Assembly: GCA_035443885.1 (NCBI GenBank)
Contig: DAOMNO010000010.1
Coordinates: 1 to 64,000, forward strand
Source: DAOMNO01 sp035443885
Lineage (GTDB): Bacteria > Planctomycetota > Phycisphaerae > Phycisphaerales > SM1A02
DNA length: 64,000 nt
Direction of reading: 5' to 3'
Made by a program: the position numbers and the translations under genes. Shown in pieces: positions 36,718 to 45,563 of the stretch (position 1 is the first letter of the stretch; every line of letters begins with the position of its first letter). The notes below the pieces were generated by a model. It had not been told where the DNA came from and did not search any database. It saw only the letters and a program-made list of their open reading frames with translations.

Positions 36718-37506
36718 CTATGCCGTCCGCGGCGACTCGATGATCGTTACACAATCGCGCGGCACGATATCTTCACGCACCGCGTGAACAGTTAACCCGG
36801 CTCGTTCCACCAGACCGCGCATCATCTCAGGCGTCATCGCGCTGAAGGTGTCGAACTTCTTATGTTTGTTCAGGTTGATCGGCACCGCATGAACGAACTC
36901 CTTCCAACCCAGCTCGGAGAACATGTTCGCGTGATGCAGAATCGCCCGCCCGCCGCGTTTCAGCACGCGGCGGATTTCAATCAAGTACTGATAGATATCC
37001 CATTGCATCAAGTGGACGAACACATCGTACGAGAAGACTTTGTCCAGCGAGCGATCTGCGATGCCGGTAAGGCCGTTGCCATCCAACTTCATGTACTCGA
37101 CCCTCGGATTGTCGCCGAATCGCTCGCGCAACAGGCGGATCATCGTCGCGCCCGTGTCCGCTGCGATGACTCGGTCGCATGAGCGAAGCAGAATTGCAGT
37201 GAGCCGCCCGCCACCTGCGCCGATTTCAAGCACGGTGCCGCCCGGCTCGAAGTATGGCCGAATCATCGTTTCATCGAGGTAATCCATGAATCCTTCAGGC
37301 GTTACCCCGACTGCGCCGAGTGCTGCGGGCGTCGTCCATTGGTCGCCGAACCGTTTGCCTTCACCCGCGCCCACCGCATACCGCGAAAAACGCGCGTGGC
37401 GATCCCAGCCTTCCGCAGTCGGCACCGGATTCATCCGCGCATACATGTTGAGAAGCGCGTGGCGAATCGGTCTCGGCAGGACGGACCTGGCGATTCGTCG
37501 AAGCAT
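36718..37506 (-). CDS. class I SAM-dependent methyltransferase
   Basis: A 262-aa protein. Motif I VLEIGAGGGRLTAILL (about residues 90-105), then motif II VIAADTGATMI, DGNGLTGIADRSLDKVF and FVHLMQWDIYQYLIEIRRVL, which make a Rossmann-fold methyltransferase. The N-terminal 40 residues (IARSVLPRPIRHALLNMYA) are helical. The C-terminus has SELGWKEFVHAVPIN and a Thr/Met-rich tail. The acceptor is unknown. It lies 79 nt downstream of yggS on the same strand. Confidence 0.85.
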   Translation of the reverse strand: MLRRIARSVLPRPIRHALLNMYARMNPVPTAEGWDRHARFSRYAVGAGEGKRFGDQWTTPAALGAVGVTPEGFMDYLDETMIRPYFEPGGTVLEIGAGGGRLTAILLRSCDRVIAADTGATMIRLLRERFGDNPRVEYMKLDGNGLTGIADRSLDKVFSYDVFVHLMQWDIYQYLIEIRRVLKRGGRAILHHANMFSELGWKEFVHAVPINLNKHKKFDTFSAMTPEMMRGLVERAGLTVHAVREDIVPRDCVTIIESPRTA

Positions 37507-37585
37507 GTTGTCATTGTAGAAGCCAGCGTGCCGCCTCTCCCTTTTTGTTACGTCAAGGGTGCAGCAAAGTGAGGCTCGCCTGCAA

Positions 37586-38371
37586 CTACGCCTCGGAATC
37601 CGGCTCGGCGGGCTCTTCTTCCACCTCGCGTTCACTGAAAATCGCCGAGCCGACCCGCACGATGTTCGCACCGCACTCAATAGCGACCTCGAAATCGCTG
37701 GTCATGCCCATTGAGAGGATGTTGAATCGTTCGCGCGAAACACCACCCGGCGCAGAGCGGCGGATTTCTTCAAACAGTTCTCGGCACCGTTGGAAGGTCG
37801 GTCGCGCTTGTTCAGGAGTGTCCACCAGTGGAGCCATGCACATCAGGCCGCGCACGCGCAGGCTCAACATGCTTTCGATCTGCTCGATGAGGTGAACCGC
37901 AGCAGCGGGGGCGATGCCGAACTTGCTCCGCTCGCCTGATGTATTCACCTGCACGAGCACTTCAACCGGCTCTTCGATTCGGGCTGCGTAGCCGTGCATT
38001 TCTTCTGCAAGGCGAAGCGAATCGACGGAATGAACAAGTCGCACGAGGCTCATCACCTTGCGCACCTTGTTCCGCTGCAGGTGGCCGATCATGTGCCAGC
38101 GCACGCGCTCGGGCAGGTCCGGCTCGCCGCTGCCGGGCATCTGGCGGTGGCGATGGAGATATTCATCAACCTGCGCGGCCCGCTGCACAAGGTGCTGCAC
38201 GCGGTTCTCGCCGAAGTCGATGTGGCCGAGCTTGATCAGTTCGCGAATCTGATCCATGGATGCAAACTTGGTAACGGCGACGAGGACGACGTCCTCCGGC
38301 CTGCGACCGCTGCGCCGCGCTGCGGCGGCAATGCGTTCGCGCACGCTGTCATAGCGTTGCTTCAACGTCAT
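37586..38371 (-). CDS. yggS: YggS family pyridoxal-phosphate homeostasis protein
   Basis: A 261-aa PLP-binding protein of the alanine-racemase-like fold. The PLP lysine is in VLVAVTKF (Lys at about 38). Family segments: FGENRVQ, RWHMIGHLQRNKVRKVM, QVNTSGERSKFGI, RGLMCMAPL, LSMGMTSDFEVAI and GANIVRVGSAIF. YggS balances free PLP in the cytoplasm. The chosen start MTLKQRYDSV at 38371 corresponds to the family N-terminus; longer forms upstream would overlap the start region of gpmI. It is divergent from gpmI. Confidence 0.95.
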   Translation of the reverse strand: MTLKQRYDSVRERIAAAARRSGRRPEDVVLVAVTKFASMDQIRELIKLGHIDFGENRVQHLVQRAAQVDEYLHRHRQMPGSGEPDLPERVRWHMIGHLQRNKVRKVMSLVRLVHSVDSLRLAEEMHGYAARIEEPVEVLVQVNTSGERSKFGIAPAAAVHLIEQIESMLSLRVRGLMCMAPLVDTPEQARPTFQRCRELFEEIRRSAPGGVSRERFNILSMGMTSDFEVAIECGANIVRVGSAIFSEREVEEEPAEPDSEA

Positions 38372-38526
38372 CTCGTCAGGCACGCCGTCAGGGGCGACAT
38401 GTGAGGCGCTTCCTGGAGCCTTCCCGGCGGCGGCACGGTTACCTGATGCAGTCCGCATGTGATGAGGATAGGGTGCGGATGAACGGAACACAAGGGGAGA
38501 GCGATGCGGCGCGATATGATTCCGTC

Positions 38527-40137
38527 ATGTCGAGTCTTTCATCGCGCCGACCGCCGGTTGTGCTCATCATTCGCGACGGTTGGGGTGAGAATCCCAATCC
38601 TGAACATGATGCGTTCAATGCGACGAAGATCGCCTCGACCCCAGTGGATGATGCGCTGCGTGCGAACTGGCCAAACACGCTGATTCATACGAGTGGTGAG
38701 GATGTGGGCCTGCCACCCGGCACGATGGGAAACTCGGAAGTTGGCCACCAGAACATCGGCGCGGGCCGCATCGTCAATCAGGAACTGATGCGGATCACAC
38801 AGTCGATCCGCGATGGGTCGTTTTTCACCAACCCCGCGCTCATCGGCGCGTTCGAACATGCGCAACAGACGGGCGGATGCGCCCATCTGCTCGGGCTGCT
38901 CTCCGACGGGCAGGTTCACAGCGATATCGAACATCTCTTCGCGCTCATCGATCTTGCGCGAAAGCTGAACTTCCCCGGCGAGCGTCTCGTCGTGCATGTC
39001 ATCACCGACGGGCGCGATGTCGGGCCGACCACCGCGCCGGGCTATATTCAACGACTTGAAGAGAAACTGGCCGGTTACGCGCAGATCGCATCCGTCATCG
39101 GGCGGTTCTACGTTATGGATCGTGATCATCGGTGGCAGCGCACTGCGGCGGCATATCGCTGCCTGACCGGACGGGGAGTCGGCGAGCCGCCTCACCATGC
39201 GGACAGTGCGATGGACGCTGTGCATGAGTATTACAACGACCCCGCGGACGCCAGCCGAACGGGAGATGAGTTCATCACGCCGACGCTGCTGCCGACTGGC
39301 CACCGTGTCAAAGACGGCGACAGTGTGATCTTCTTCAACTTCCGTGGCGATCGACCTCGGCAGATCACCAAGGCGTTCGTGCTTGATGACGATGCGTGGC
39401 ATCATGTGCTCCATGGCGGATTCGATCGTGGCGAGAAGCTGCAGAATCTGTATTTCTGCGCGATGACGGGCTATGAAGCGGGTCTGCCTGTGAGTGCGAT
39501 CGCATTCCACAAGCCGCCGAAGATGGCGAACATTCTTGGCAAAGTTGTTGCGGATGCCGGGCTGACGCAGTTCCGGTGCGCGGAGACGGAGAAGTTCGCC
39601 CACGTAACGTTCTTCTTCAATGACTATCGGGAAGACCCTTTCCCCGGCGAGACACGCGAGCTTGTGTCAAGCCCGCAGGATGTGAGCACGTACGACCAGA
39701 AGCCGGAGATGAGCGCACATGGCGTGCGCGATGCTGTGCTTGCTCGGCTTGCCGCGCCGGATTGCGAACCGCTCATCGTCGTCAACTTCGCCAACCCGGA
39801 CATGGTGGGACACACCGGGAAGCTGGATGCCGTTGTGAAAGCCGTGGAAGTTGTCGATTTGTGTGTGGGTGAGATTGTCGAGGCGACGCTCGCCGTTGGC
39901 GGGGCGCTGGTCATTACCGCAGATCATGGCAACGCGGAACAGATGTGGAACCCGCTGACCGACTCGCCACACACTGCACACACCGTGTATGACGTGCGGT
40001 TGTTTGTGGTGGATGAGCGGTTCCGCAGTGCGCGATTGCGCGAAGGCGGCAGGCTGGCGGATATCGCACCGACCGTGCTGCAACTGATGAACCTGCCTCA
40101 ACCTATTGAGATGGCGGGTCAAACGCTCATGAGCTGA
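38527..40137 (+). CDS. gpmI: 2,3-bisphosphoglycerate-independent phosphoglycerate mutase
   Basis: A 536-aa manganese enzyme of glycolysis that interconverts 3- and 2-phosphoglycerate. The phospho-serine is in TMGNSEVGHQ (Ser70), the other metal and substrate sites in VITDGRDVGP, FRGDRPRQ, FANPDMVGHTG, ITADHGNAEQM and DSPHTAHT. The length is a little above the usual 510 aa. The start at 38527 gives the usual N-terminus (SSRRPPVVLIIRDGWGENP); an alternative in-frame start lies 48 nt upstream. It ends before a palindrome and converges with the redoxin gene. Confidence 0.97.
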   Translation: MSSLSSRRPPVVLIIRDGWGENPNPEHDAFNATKIASTPVDDALRANWPNTLIHTSGEDVGLPPGTMGNSEVGHQNIGAGRIVNQELMRITQSIRDGSFFTNPALIGAFEHAQQTGGCAHLLGLLSDGQVHSDIEHLFALIDLARKLNFPGERLVVHVITDGRDVGPTTAPGYIQRLEEKLAGYAQIASVIGRFYVMDRDHRWQRTAAAYRCLTGRGVGEPPHHADSAMDAVHEYYNDPADASRTGDEFITPTLLPTGHRVKDGDSVIFFNFRGDRPRQITKAFVLDDDAWHHVLHGGFDRGEKLQNLYFCAMTGYEAGLPVSAIAFHKPPKMANILGKVVADAGLTQFRCAETEKFAHVTFFFNDYREDPFPGETRELVSSPQDVSTYDQKPEMSAHGVRDAVLARLAAPDCEPLIVVNFANPDMVGHTGKLDAVVKAVEVVDLCVGEIVEATLAVGGALVITADHGNAEQMWNPLTDSPHTAHTVYDVRLFVVDERFRSARLREGGRLADIAPTVLQLMNLPQPIEMAGQTLMS

Positions 40138-40149
40138 TGGCGCAAGAAG

Positions 40150-40176
40150 AAGCCCAGGGAGATCATCCCTGGGCTT
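40150..40176. terminator. hairpin between gpmI and the redoxin gene
   Basis: AAGCCCAGGG at 40150-40159 is the inverse of CCCTGGGCTT at 40167-40176, separated by 7 nt, and lies between convergent genes. No strong T-run follows on the plus strand; on the minus strand the hairpin is followed by CTTCTTG. Confidence 0.65.
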
Positions 40177-40216
40177 CGGGTCAATGGAAATCAGTTGTCG
40201 AAGCGTGGCGGAAGCG

Positions 40217-40876
40217 TCAGTTCTTGTACTTCACGCTGCAGCCGTACGGGCGGGTGGTGTCGGGCGATACGGATTCACCCTTGCGGAGTTGATCCAGCGC
40301 CTGCTTGACGTAGTTGACGTAGTCGTCGCTGTCGTTACGGCGGCCCTGCGGATCATTGTCGATCGCGCCTGCATACACCAGTTTGCCATCTGGTGCGATG
40401 ATGTACATGTGGGGCGTGGTGCGGGCGTCGTACAGGCGGCCGACCTTGCCGTCTTCGTCAACCAGAACGGGATACTGAATCTCAAACTTCTCAACGAGCT
40501 TCTTGTTCAGCTCGATGCCTGCGCCTTGCGTGCCTGGCGCGTTGGAGTTGATGGCGAGCCAGACGTAATCGTCCTTCTTGTTCAGTTCGCTGCCGTAGCC
40601 CTTGAGTGCGCCTCGCTCATGCAGGCGGACGACATAGGGGCACTGGCCGTTGAACCATTCGAGCACAACGGTCTTGCCCTTGAAGTCGCTGAGCTTGTAT
40701 TCCTTGCCGTCGAGGTCCTTGAGGACGAAGTCCGGCGCGGCCTCGCCAACCTTGGCGACCTTCTTCGTCGCCTTGTCATCAGCGGCCTTGTCGCTGATGG
40801 CTGGTGGCTCCACCGCAGCAGCCGTGAGCAGTGCAGCCGTGATGCCGAGTGCGAGCATTTTGATCGTTGTTTTCAT
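40217..40876 (-). CDS. exported redoxin (AhpC/TSA-fold thioredoxin-like protein)
   Basis: A 219-aa protein with a signal peptide (MKTTIKMLALGITAALLTAA) and a thioredoxin-fold domain: APDFVLKDLDGKEYKLSDFK, VVLEWFNGQCPYV with a single active-site Cys, a PHMYIIAPDGKLVYAG strand with the cis-Pro, and a C-terminal PYGCSVKY with a second Cys. The NxxCP plus GCSVKY layout occurs in a redoxin subfamily and differs from classic CxxC thioredoxins. AAGGAGA precedes the ATG. It follows the DsbD-alpha-like gene by 17 nt in one operon, so a periplasmic thiol or disulfide role is likely. Confidence 0.87.
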   Translation of the reverse strand: MKTTIKMLALGITAALLTAAAVEPPAISDKAADDKATKKVAKVGEAAPDFVLKDLDGKEYKLSDFKGKTVVLEWFNGQCPYVVRLHERGALKGYGSELNKKDDYVWLAINSNAPGTQGAGIELNKKLVEKFEIQYPVLVDEDGKVGRLYDARTTPHMYIIAPDGKLVYAGAIDNDPQGRRNDSDDYVNYVKQALDQLRKGESVSPDTTRPYGCSVKYKN

Positions 40877-40893
40877 CAGAAAGTTCTCCTTGT

Positions 40894-41829
40894 TCAGGGT
40901 GTAGGCGATGGTTCAATCGTATTCACAGGTCCGAGCGAAGAGGAGAGAGAGGGAAGCGGAACTTCCGCCTCATAGCCCGGATCATCAAGCTTCGTACCGA
41001 GCGCAACAAGGCCGCCGATCGCCGGTTGGCGGCGGCCAAAGTTTCGTGGGTTGAGCTGAACATCGACGATGGCGGTGAAGCGATTGTCCGCAAAGGTGAT
41101 GTTGACCTTGCTGTAGGTTACGCCAGCCGCGCCGTTGGGAAAGAACGCAGCTTCGCTACGCCCGTGTGCCGGGCCAGTGATCGTCAGCGTGCCGTTCTCG
41201 AAAGTCGCTTTCGCGTCATCTGAAGTTTTGACCTGTATTGGCAGACGGGCTGCGTGTTTGACTGCGAGCGGTGAAAGTCGGGGCTGGGTTTCCCCGCCGG
41301 GAATCACTGGTCCGAATGTTTCGATGGTCGTCTGTCGCGAGACGTTGCCGATCAGGCACACATCATCATCGCACACCGCCCACGAGATATCCGCGCTGAG
41401 CATGACGGCACCGTCTCGAATCGAATCCGGCGCGGTGATAGGAATGAACAGTGCAAACTCGCCTTCATAGCAATACATGTCGCCGACCGCGCTGGAAAGA
41501 ACTTTCGGCCTCGGCCAGCGAATCTCGCCGACCTCAAAGCCAAGCGGCGCTTTCACGCTCACCTCAGGCGCCGCTGCGCCTGCGCCGGGGTTCTTCCAAT
41601 ACAGATGCCACTTTTCTCGCGGCTTGAACACAACAAGCAGATGAAACGTCGAGCCTGGCAGCACGCGAGCGACATCCGTCTCCAGACGAACTTCGGTTAC
41701 ATCAGCAGCGGCGCGGGCAGGCTGTCGAGGCGAACCGGGGCCGAGCGGCGTGAACTGAGCTGGCGCAGCGGCAGTAAGAGCGACTGCCACCGCGAGACCT
41801 GCCGTCGGGATGAAGGAACTGTGTCGCAT
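40894..41829 (-). CDS. DsbD alpha-domain-like periplasmic protein
   Basis: A 311-aa protein. The signal peptide (MRHSSFIPTAGLAVAVALTAAAPAQ, cut after APA) is followed by an immunoglobulin-like domain resembling the N-terminal domain of DsbD: FKPREKWHLYWKNPG, FALFIPITAPDSIRDG, SADISWAVCDDDVCLIGNV with the CDDDVC cysteine pair, and a second beta-rich part. The DsbD membrane and C-terminal thioredoxin domains are missing, so it is a stand-alone alpha-like module. Paired with the redoxin just downstream (17 nt), it may relay reducing power in the periplasm. The C-terminal part has no recognised function. Confidence 0.78.
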   Translation of the reverse strand: MRHSSFIPTAGLAVAVALTAAAPAQFTPLGPGSPRQPARAAADVTEVRLETDVARVLPGSTFHLLVVFKPREKWHLYWKNPGAGAAAPEVSVKAPLGFEVGEIRWPRPKVLSSAVGDMYCYEGEFALFIPITAPDSIRDGAVMLSADISWAVCDDDVCLIGNVSRQTTIETFGPVIPGGETQPRLSPLAVKHAARLPIQVKTSDDAKATFENGTLTITGPAHGRSEAAFFPNGAAGVTYSKVNITFADNRFTAIVDVQLNPRNFGRRQPAIGGLVALGTKLDDPGYEAEVPLPSLSSSLGPVNTIEPSPTP

Positions 41830-42023
41830 GACTTCACAAACAGAGCCGTTTGCAGGCCCCGAACAGCCACTTCCGCTGCGTTGGGCGGTATCCTGAGGCT
41901 ACAGTTGAAAAACGCAGCCTATGGACATCCTATTCCATTCCTACCGGAAAGGGCCGGTATTGCCCCTGAGAATCGGGGTGGGGCCGCCATGAGGATTCCC
42001 GCGAATATGGAGGAGTACGCGCA

Positions 42024-42494
42024 ATGAGACAGTTTGTAACGAGTTCGGGAGGCATGGTCATGGTGCTGCTGGCACTCTCTGTTGTAATGACGGTGAGCGT
42101 TGCGGGTTGCACGGCGACGAAGACCAGCGACAGGAGCATCGTGTACATCGATGCGGATGAGGCGGCTGCCGTTCCGCAGGGGCGGCGCGGCGCGTTTGGC
42201 ATGGGGCGCGAAGTGAAAACCGCGTACCTCGACGCGAGGCCGTATTCGGACTATCTCGAAGCGCGCCTGCCTGGCGCGATCTTCATGCCGATTGAATCCG
42301 CTCGCGATGAGAGCCGCAGGTTGCGAGAGTATGACGTGCTTGTCGTGTATGGCGGCGACTTCAACAGTGTGCGTGCTGACGCACTGAGCAAGACGCTGCT
42401 TGAACTCGGTCACGATGTGCGCACGATTCGCGGAGGTATTCGCATGTGGCGCAGCGCGGGCCATCCCGTTGAATCAGGCTCACCCAAGAATTGA
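42024..42494 (+). CDS. rhodanese-fold lipoprotein lacking the catalytic cysteine
   Basis: A 156-aa protein. GGAGG stands upstream of the ATG; a hydrophobic segment (VMVLLALSVVMTVSVAGC) ends with a lipobox VAGC. The rest follows the rhodanese fold: YLDARPYSDYLEARLPGAIF (the usual DxRxxxxYxxGHIPGA motif), VVYGGDFNSVRAD and LLELGHDVRTIRGGIRMW. The active-site loop reads YGGDFNSVR, with no Cys where rhodaneses have CxxxxR, so sulfur transfer is not expected. Its stop overlaps the TTG start of the metallo-beta-lactamase gene, implying coupled expression. Confidence 0.8.
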   Translation: MRQFVTSSGGMVMVLLALSVVMTVSVAGCTATKTSDRSIVYIDADEAAAVPQGRRGAFGMGREVKTAYLDARPYSDYLEARLPGAIFMPIESARDESRRLREYDVLVVYGGDFNSVRADALSKTLLELGHDVRTIRGGIRMWRSAGHPVESGSPKN

Positions 42495-43432
42495 GCAAGT
42501 CGAGCATCCATACGCTTGATGTGCAGTATCTCGACGTGCCGGGGTCGATCGCGTGTTTTCTCGTCATCGGACAGCGCGAAGCCGCACTTGTTGAAGCCGG
42601 CCCTGCATCAACCATCGACACCTTGCGCGAAGCGATGGCAGCGCACGGCGTCGCTCCGCGCGATGTGCGACATGTGCTGGTAACGCATATTCATCTCGAT
42701 CACGCAGGCGCAGCAGGATGGCTGGCCGAGCATGGTGCGATGGTTCACGTGCATGAATTCGGCGCGCCGCATCTGGTTGATCCTTCCAAGCTGCTCGCGA
42801 GTGCGGAATTGATTTACGGCGATGAGATGGAACGGCTGTGGGGCAGGATGCGCCCCGTGCAGGCTTCACGGGTCAACGCCTTGCGCGATGGCGATGTTGT
42901 CAATGTTGCGGGGCTGGAGTTCCGCGCGATTGCCACACCGGGACATGCAAAGCATCATCACGCCTTCGAGGTGGAACAGGATGGCGAGCGCGTGTGCTTC
43001 ACCGGGGATGCCGCGGGCATGATCGTGCCCGGTGTGCCGGGCGAGGCGTTTATCTCGCTCCCCACGCCGCCGCCGGAGTTTGATGAGGCAGCGTGGCTCG
43101 AAAGCCTGTCGCGGCTTGAGGCTCGTTCCCCGCGCCGGCTCTACCTCACCCACTTCGGCGCGGTTGAGAATGCCAGATCGCACTTGGCCGCGACCAGGAA
43201 AGCGGTCATGGAACACTGGGCGTTCATTCAAAGACGCGCGGACGCCGGGGTCGATGAGATGGCAATTCTGAAAGAATATCGGACGTGGGTGCTCGATCTT
43301 GCAGCTCGTGCGGGGATCGAGGGTCGTCGACGAGTCCATTTTGTCTCAGATCGATTGTTGACGATGAATGGCACGGGCATGCTGCGTCGCTGGCGTCTGA
43401 TGCGGGATGCGCGGCTTCGCAGCGGTGGATGA
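42491..43432 (+). CDS. metallo-beta-lactamase fold hydrolase
   Basis: A 313-aa protein with the metal motif THIHLDHAG (HxHxDH, about residues 73-81), a later His in TPGHAKHHH, GDAAGM and a final His in LTHFG. This is the glyoxalase II/beta-lactamase-like hydrolase pattern. It lacks a signal peptide, so it acts in the cytoplasm. The start is a TTG overlapping the TGA of the rhodanese-like gene. The substrate is unknown; rhodanese and MBL domains are often paired in persulfide metabolism (ETHE1-type), but the missing Cys in the partner argues against simple sulfur chemistry here. Confidence 0.85.
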   Translation: MSKSSIHTLDVQYLDVPGSIACFLVIGQREAALVEAGPASTIDTLREAMAAHGVAPRDVRHVLVTHIHLDHAGAAGWLAEHGAMVHVHEFGAPHLVDPSKLLASAELIYGDEMERLWGRMRPVQASRVNALRDGDVVNVAGLEFRAIATPGHAKHHHAFEVEQDGERVCFTGDAAGMIVPGVPGEAFISLPTPPPEFDEAAWLESLSRLEARSPRRLYLTHFGAVENARSHLAATRKAVMEHWAFIQRRADAGVDEMAILKEYRTWVLDLAARAGIEGRRRVHFVSDRLLTMNGTGMLRRWRLMRDARLRSGG

Positions 43433-43533
43433 ACTGAGATTTGAGGCATCCGGACGGGTGTTTCCTGCGGATGTAGCCGAGAAGAAGAGTGCATGAGGGA
43501 CCGATGTTTCCGCGCCATCTTGGCGGATATGTC

Positions 43534-43562
43534 TTGCCACGGGTTAGGGCGGTCCCTATCTT
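43534..43562 (+). promoter_or_regulatory. candidate promoter for the sorbosone-dehydrogenase-like gene
   Basis: TTGCCA at 43534-43539 and TATCTT at 43557-43562 with a 17-nt spacer, about 90 nt before the ATG. Each hexamer has two mismatches to consensus. Confidence 0.4.
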
Positions 43563-43655
43563 GAGTGGCAGGCGGGGCAGTGGCGGGTGCAGGTTGTGTG
43601 TCCGTCCGCTCGCGAGGTTGGAAGAGAGATCAGAAGGAAGAAAAGGAATCCAACG

Positions 43656-45467
43656 ATGTTGAATCGCACTGCTGCTGTGCTTGCTGTCGTCGCCAGTGTC
43701 GGCGTGTTTGTTCCAGAGGCTCTCGCGCAGCGATCAGGCGGTGGCGAGGGCAGCGTCGCTGGCGTCGGCATCGAGCCGATCGGCACGGTGCGCATCACGA
43801 CCGGGCTTGTGCGGCCAGTGCAGGTTACGCACGCACCGGGCGACACCGGGCGCATCTTTATCGTTGAGCAGCGTTCCGGTTCCACTGGCCGCATCCGCAT
43901 CTTCGACTTCAACACGAACACATTGCTCGCCACGCCGTTCCTGTCGATCAGCGGCGTTTCCACGCAGAGCGAACAAGGCTTGCTCGGCATGGCGTTCCAT
44001 CCGAACTATGCCAACAACGGCTACTTCTATGTGAACTTTACGAACTCCGCGGGCGCAACCGTCATTCGTCGCTACACCGTCTCGGCGAATCCGAACGTTG
44101 CCAATGCATCATCAGGGTTCGACATCATGACGGTGTCTCAGCCGTTTACAAACCACAACGCGGGCTGGCTCGCCTTTGGTCCAGACGGCTACCTCTACAT
44201 CGCAATGGGCGACGGCGGCAGCGGCAATGACCCCGGTAACCGTGCGCAGAACCTCGGCAACATCCTTGGCAAGATGCTTCGCATCGATGTGGACGGCGGC
44301 AGCCCGTATGCGATTCCCGCCAGCAATCCGTTTGTGAGTGTCCCCAGCGCGCTCAATGAAATCTGGGCGTATGGCCTTCGCAATCCGTGGCGGTGCGCAT
44401 TCGATTCACTGAATGGCGATCTCTACATCGCGGATGTCGGCCAGAACGCGTGGGAAGAAATCAACGTGCAGCCCGGCACCAGCGCGGGCGGCGAAAACTA
44501 CGGCTGGCGATGCAAGGAAGGCAACAACTGCACCGGCCTCAGCGGGTGCACATGCAGCAGCCCGTTGCTCACCAATCCCGTGCACGTGTACGGCATCTCG
44601 GGCAACCCCAACTGTGCCGTCATCGGTGGCGAGGTCTATCGCGGCTCCGCCATTCCAACGCTGGTCGGCACATACTTCTTTGCAGACTACTGCTCCAGCC
44701 AGCTCTGGTCGTTCAGCTATGTCGGCGGCTCGGTGACGAACCTGCAGAACCGCACCACGGAGCTCACGCCGCCCGCTGGACAGGGCACGATCACCAATCC
44801 CACATCCTACGGCCTCGACGCCAATGGCGAAATGTACATCACCACGCTCGGCGGCAGCGTGTACAAGATCATCACGCTGGCTGAGCCGGCGCACCCGCAG
44901 GACACCTGTGCGAGCGCCCTCGCGGTCGGTTCGGGCATTACGAACTTCTCCAACGTGGGTGCCACCACCACCGGCCCCGATGAACCCGCGAACTGCGACT
45001 TCTTTGGCGACAGCCAGATTCAGAATGACGTGTGGTTCACTCATACGGCAGAGTGCACCGGCAACCTGACGGTTGACCTCTGCGCAAGCTCATTCCCCGC
45101 GAAGCTCGGCATCTATGCCGTCTGCCCAAGCGGTTCGGGCGAAGTGCTCTACTGCAATACTGCAGGCTGCAGCACGCGCGCCATCCTCACGATTCCCGTG
45201 GTGGAAGGTGAAACGTATGTGCTTCGCATCGGTGGCCACACGGGCATCACGGGCAACGGTGTGTTGAACATCTCCTGTGAGCCGGTGAAGGAGCCGACTT
45301 GCCCCGCCGACTTCAACAACTCCGGTGCGGTGGATGTCCAGGACCTCTTGATCCTGCTCGGCGCATGGGGACCGTGCGTGGATTGCCCGGAAGACCTCAA
45401 CAGCTCCGGCGCGGTGGATGTGCAGGACCTACTGATTCTGCTTGGCGCATGGGGCGCGTGCGAGTAA
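43656..45467 (+). CDS. secreted sorbosone-dehydrogenase-like protein with two dockerin motifs
   Basis: A 603-aa exported protein. AAGGA lies before the ATG; the signal peptide MLNRTAAVLAVVASVGVFVP is cut near ALA-Q. Residues about 40-410 form a PQQ-type glucose/sorbosone dehydrogenase propeller: EQGLLGMAFHPNYANNGYFY, NHNAGWLAFGPDGYLYIAMG, IWAYGLRNPWRCAFD and DVGQNAWEEIN. Residues about 420-545 are a beta-sandwich of the pre-peptidase type (QNDVWFTHTAECTGNLTVDL). The end carries two GC-type dockerin motifs (ADFNNSGAVDVQDLLILLGAW and EDLNSSGAVDVQDLLILLGAW). It is likely an extracellular, possibly surface-sorted, sugar oxidase; PQQ dependence is inferred. Confidence 0.9.
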   Translation: MLNRTAAVLAVVASVGVFVPEALAQRSGGGEGSVAGVGIEPIGTVRITTGLVRPVQVTHAPGDTGRIFIVEQRSGSTGRIRIFDFNTNTLLATPFLSISGVSTQSEQGLLGMAFHPNYANNGYFYVNFTNSAGATVIRRYTVSANPNVANASSGFDIMTVSQPFTNHNAGWLAFGPDGYLYIAMGDGGSGNDPGNRAQNLGNILGKMLRIDVDGGSPYAIPASNPFVSVPSALNEIWAYGLRNPWRCAFDSLNGDLYIADVGQNAWEEINVQPGTSAGGENYGWRCKEGNNCTGLSGCTCSSPLLTNPVHVYGISGNPNCAVIGGEVYRGSAIPTLVGTYFFADYCSSQLWSFSYVGGSVTNLQNRTTELTPPAGQGTITNPTSYGLDANGEMYITTLGGSVYKIITLAEPAHPQDTCASALAVGSGITNFSNVGATTTGPDEPANCDFFGDSQIQNDVWFTHTAECTGNLTVDLCASSFPAKLGIYAVCPSGSGEVLYCNTAGCSTRAILTIPVVEGETYVLRIGGHTGITGNGVLNISCEPVKEPTCPADFNNSGAVDVQDLLILLGAWGPCVDCPEDLNSSGAVDVQDLLILLGAWGACE

Positions 45468-45493
45468 ATCAGAATCGAACCCCTGAAATGCAC

Positions 45494-45525
45494 AAAGGCC
45501 CGGTTCATGATGAACCGGGCCTTTT
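45494..45525. terminator. strong bidirectional terminator
   Basis: AAGGCCCGGTTCA at 45495-45507 pairs perfectly with TGAACCGGGCCTT at 45511-45523 around a 3-nt loop and is followed by TT. It lies between the dehydrogenase-like gene and the convergent PEP-CTERM-type gene and could serve both. Confidence 0.9.
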
Positions 45526-45563
45526 CATTGCGAGTCAGTGAATGCGGAGTTGTATCAGGCGTG

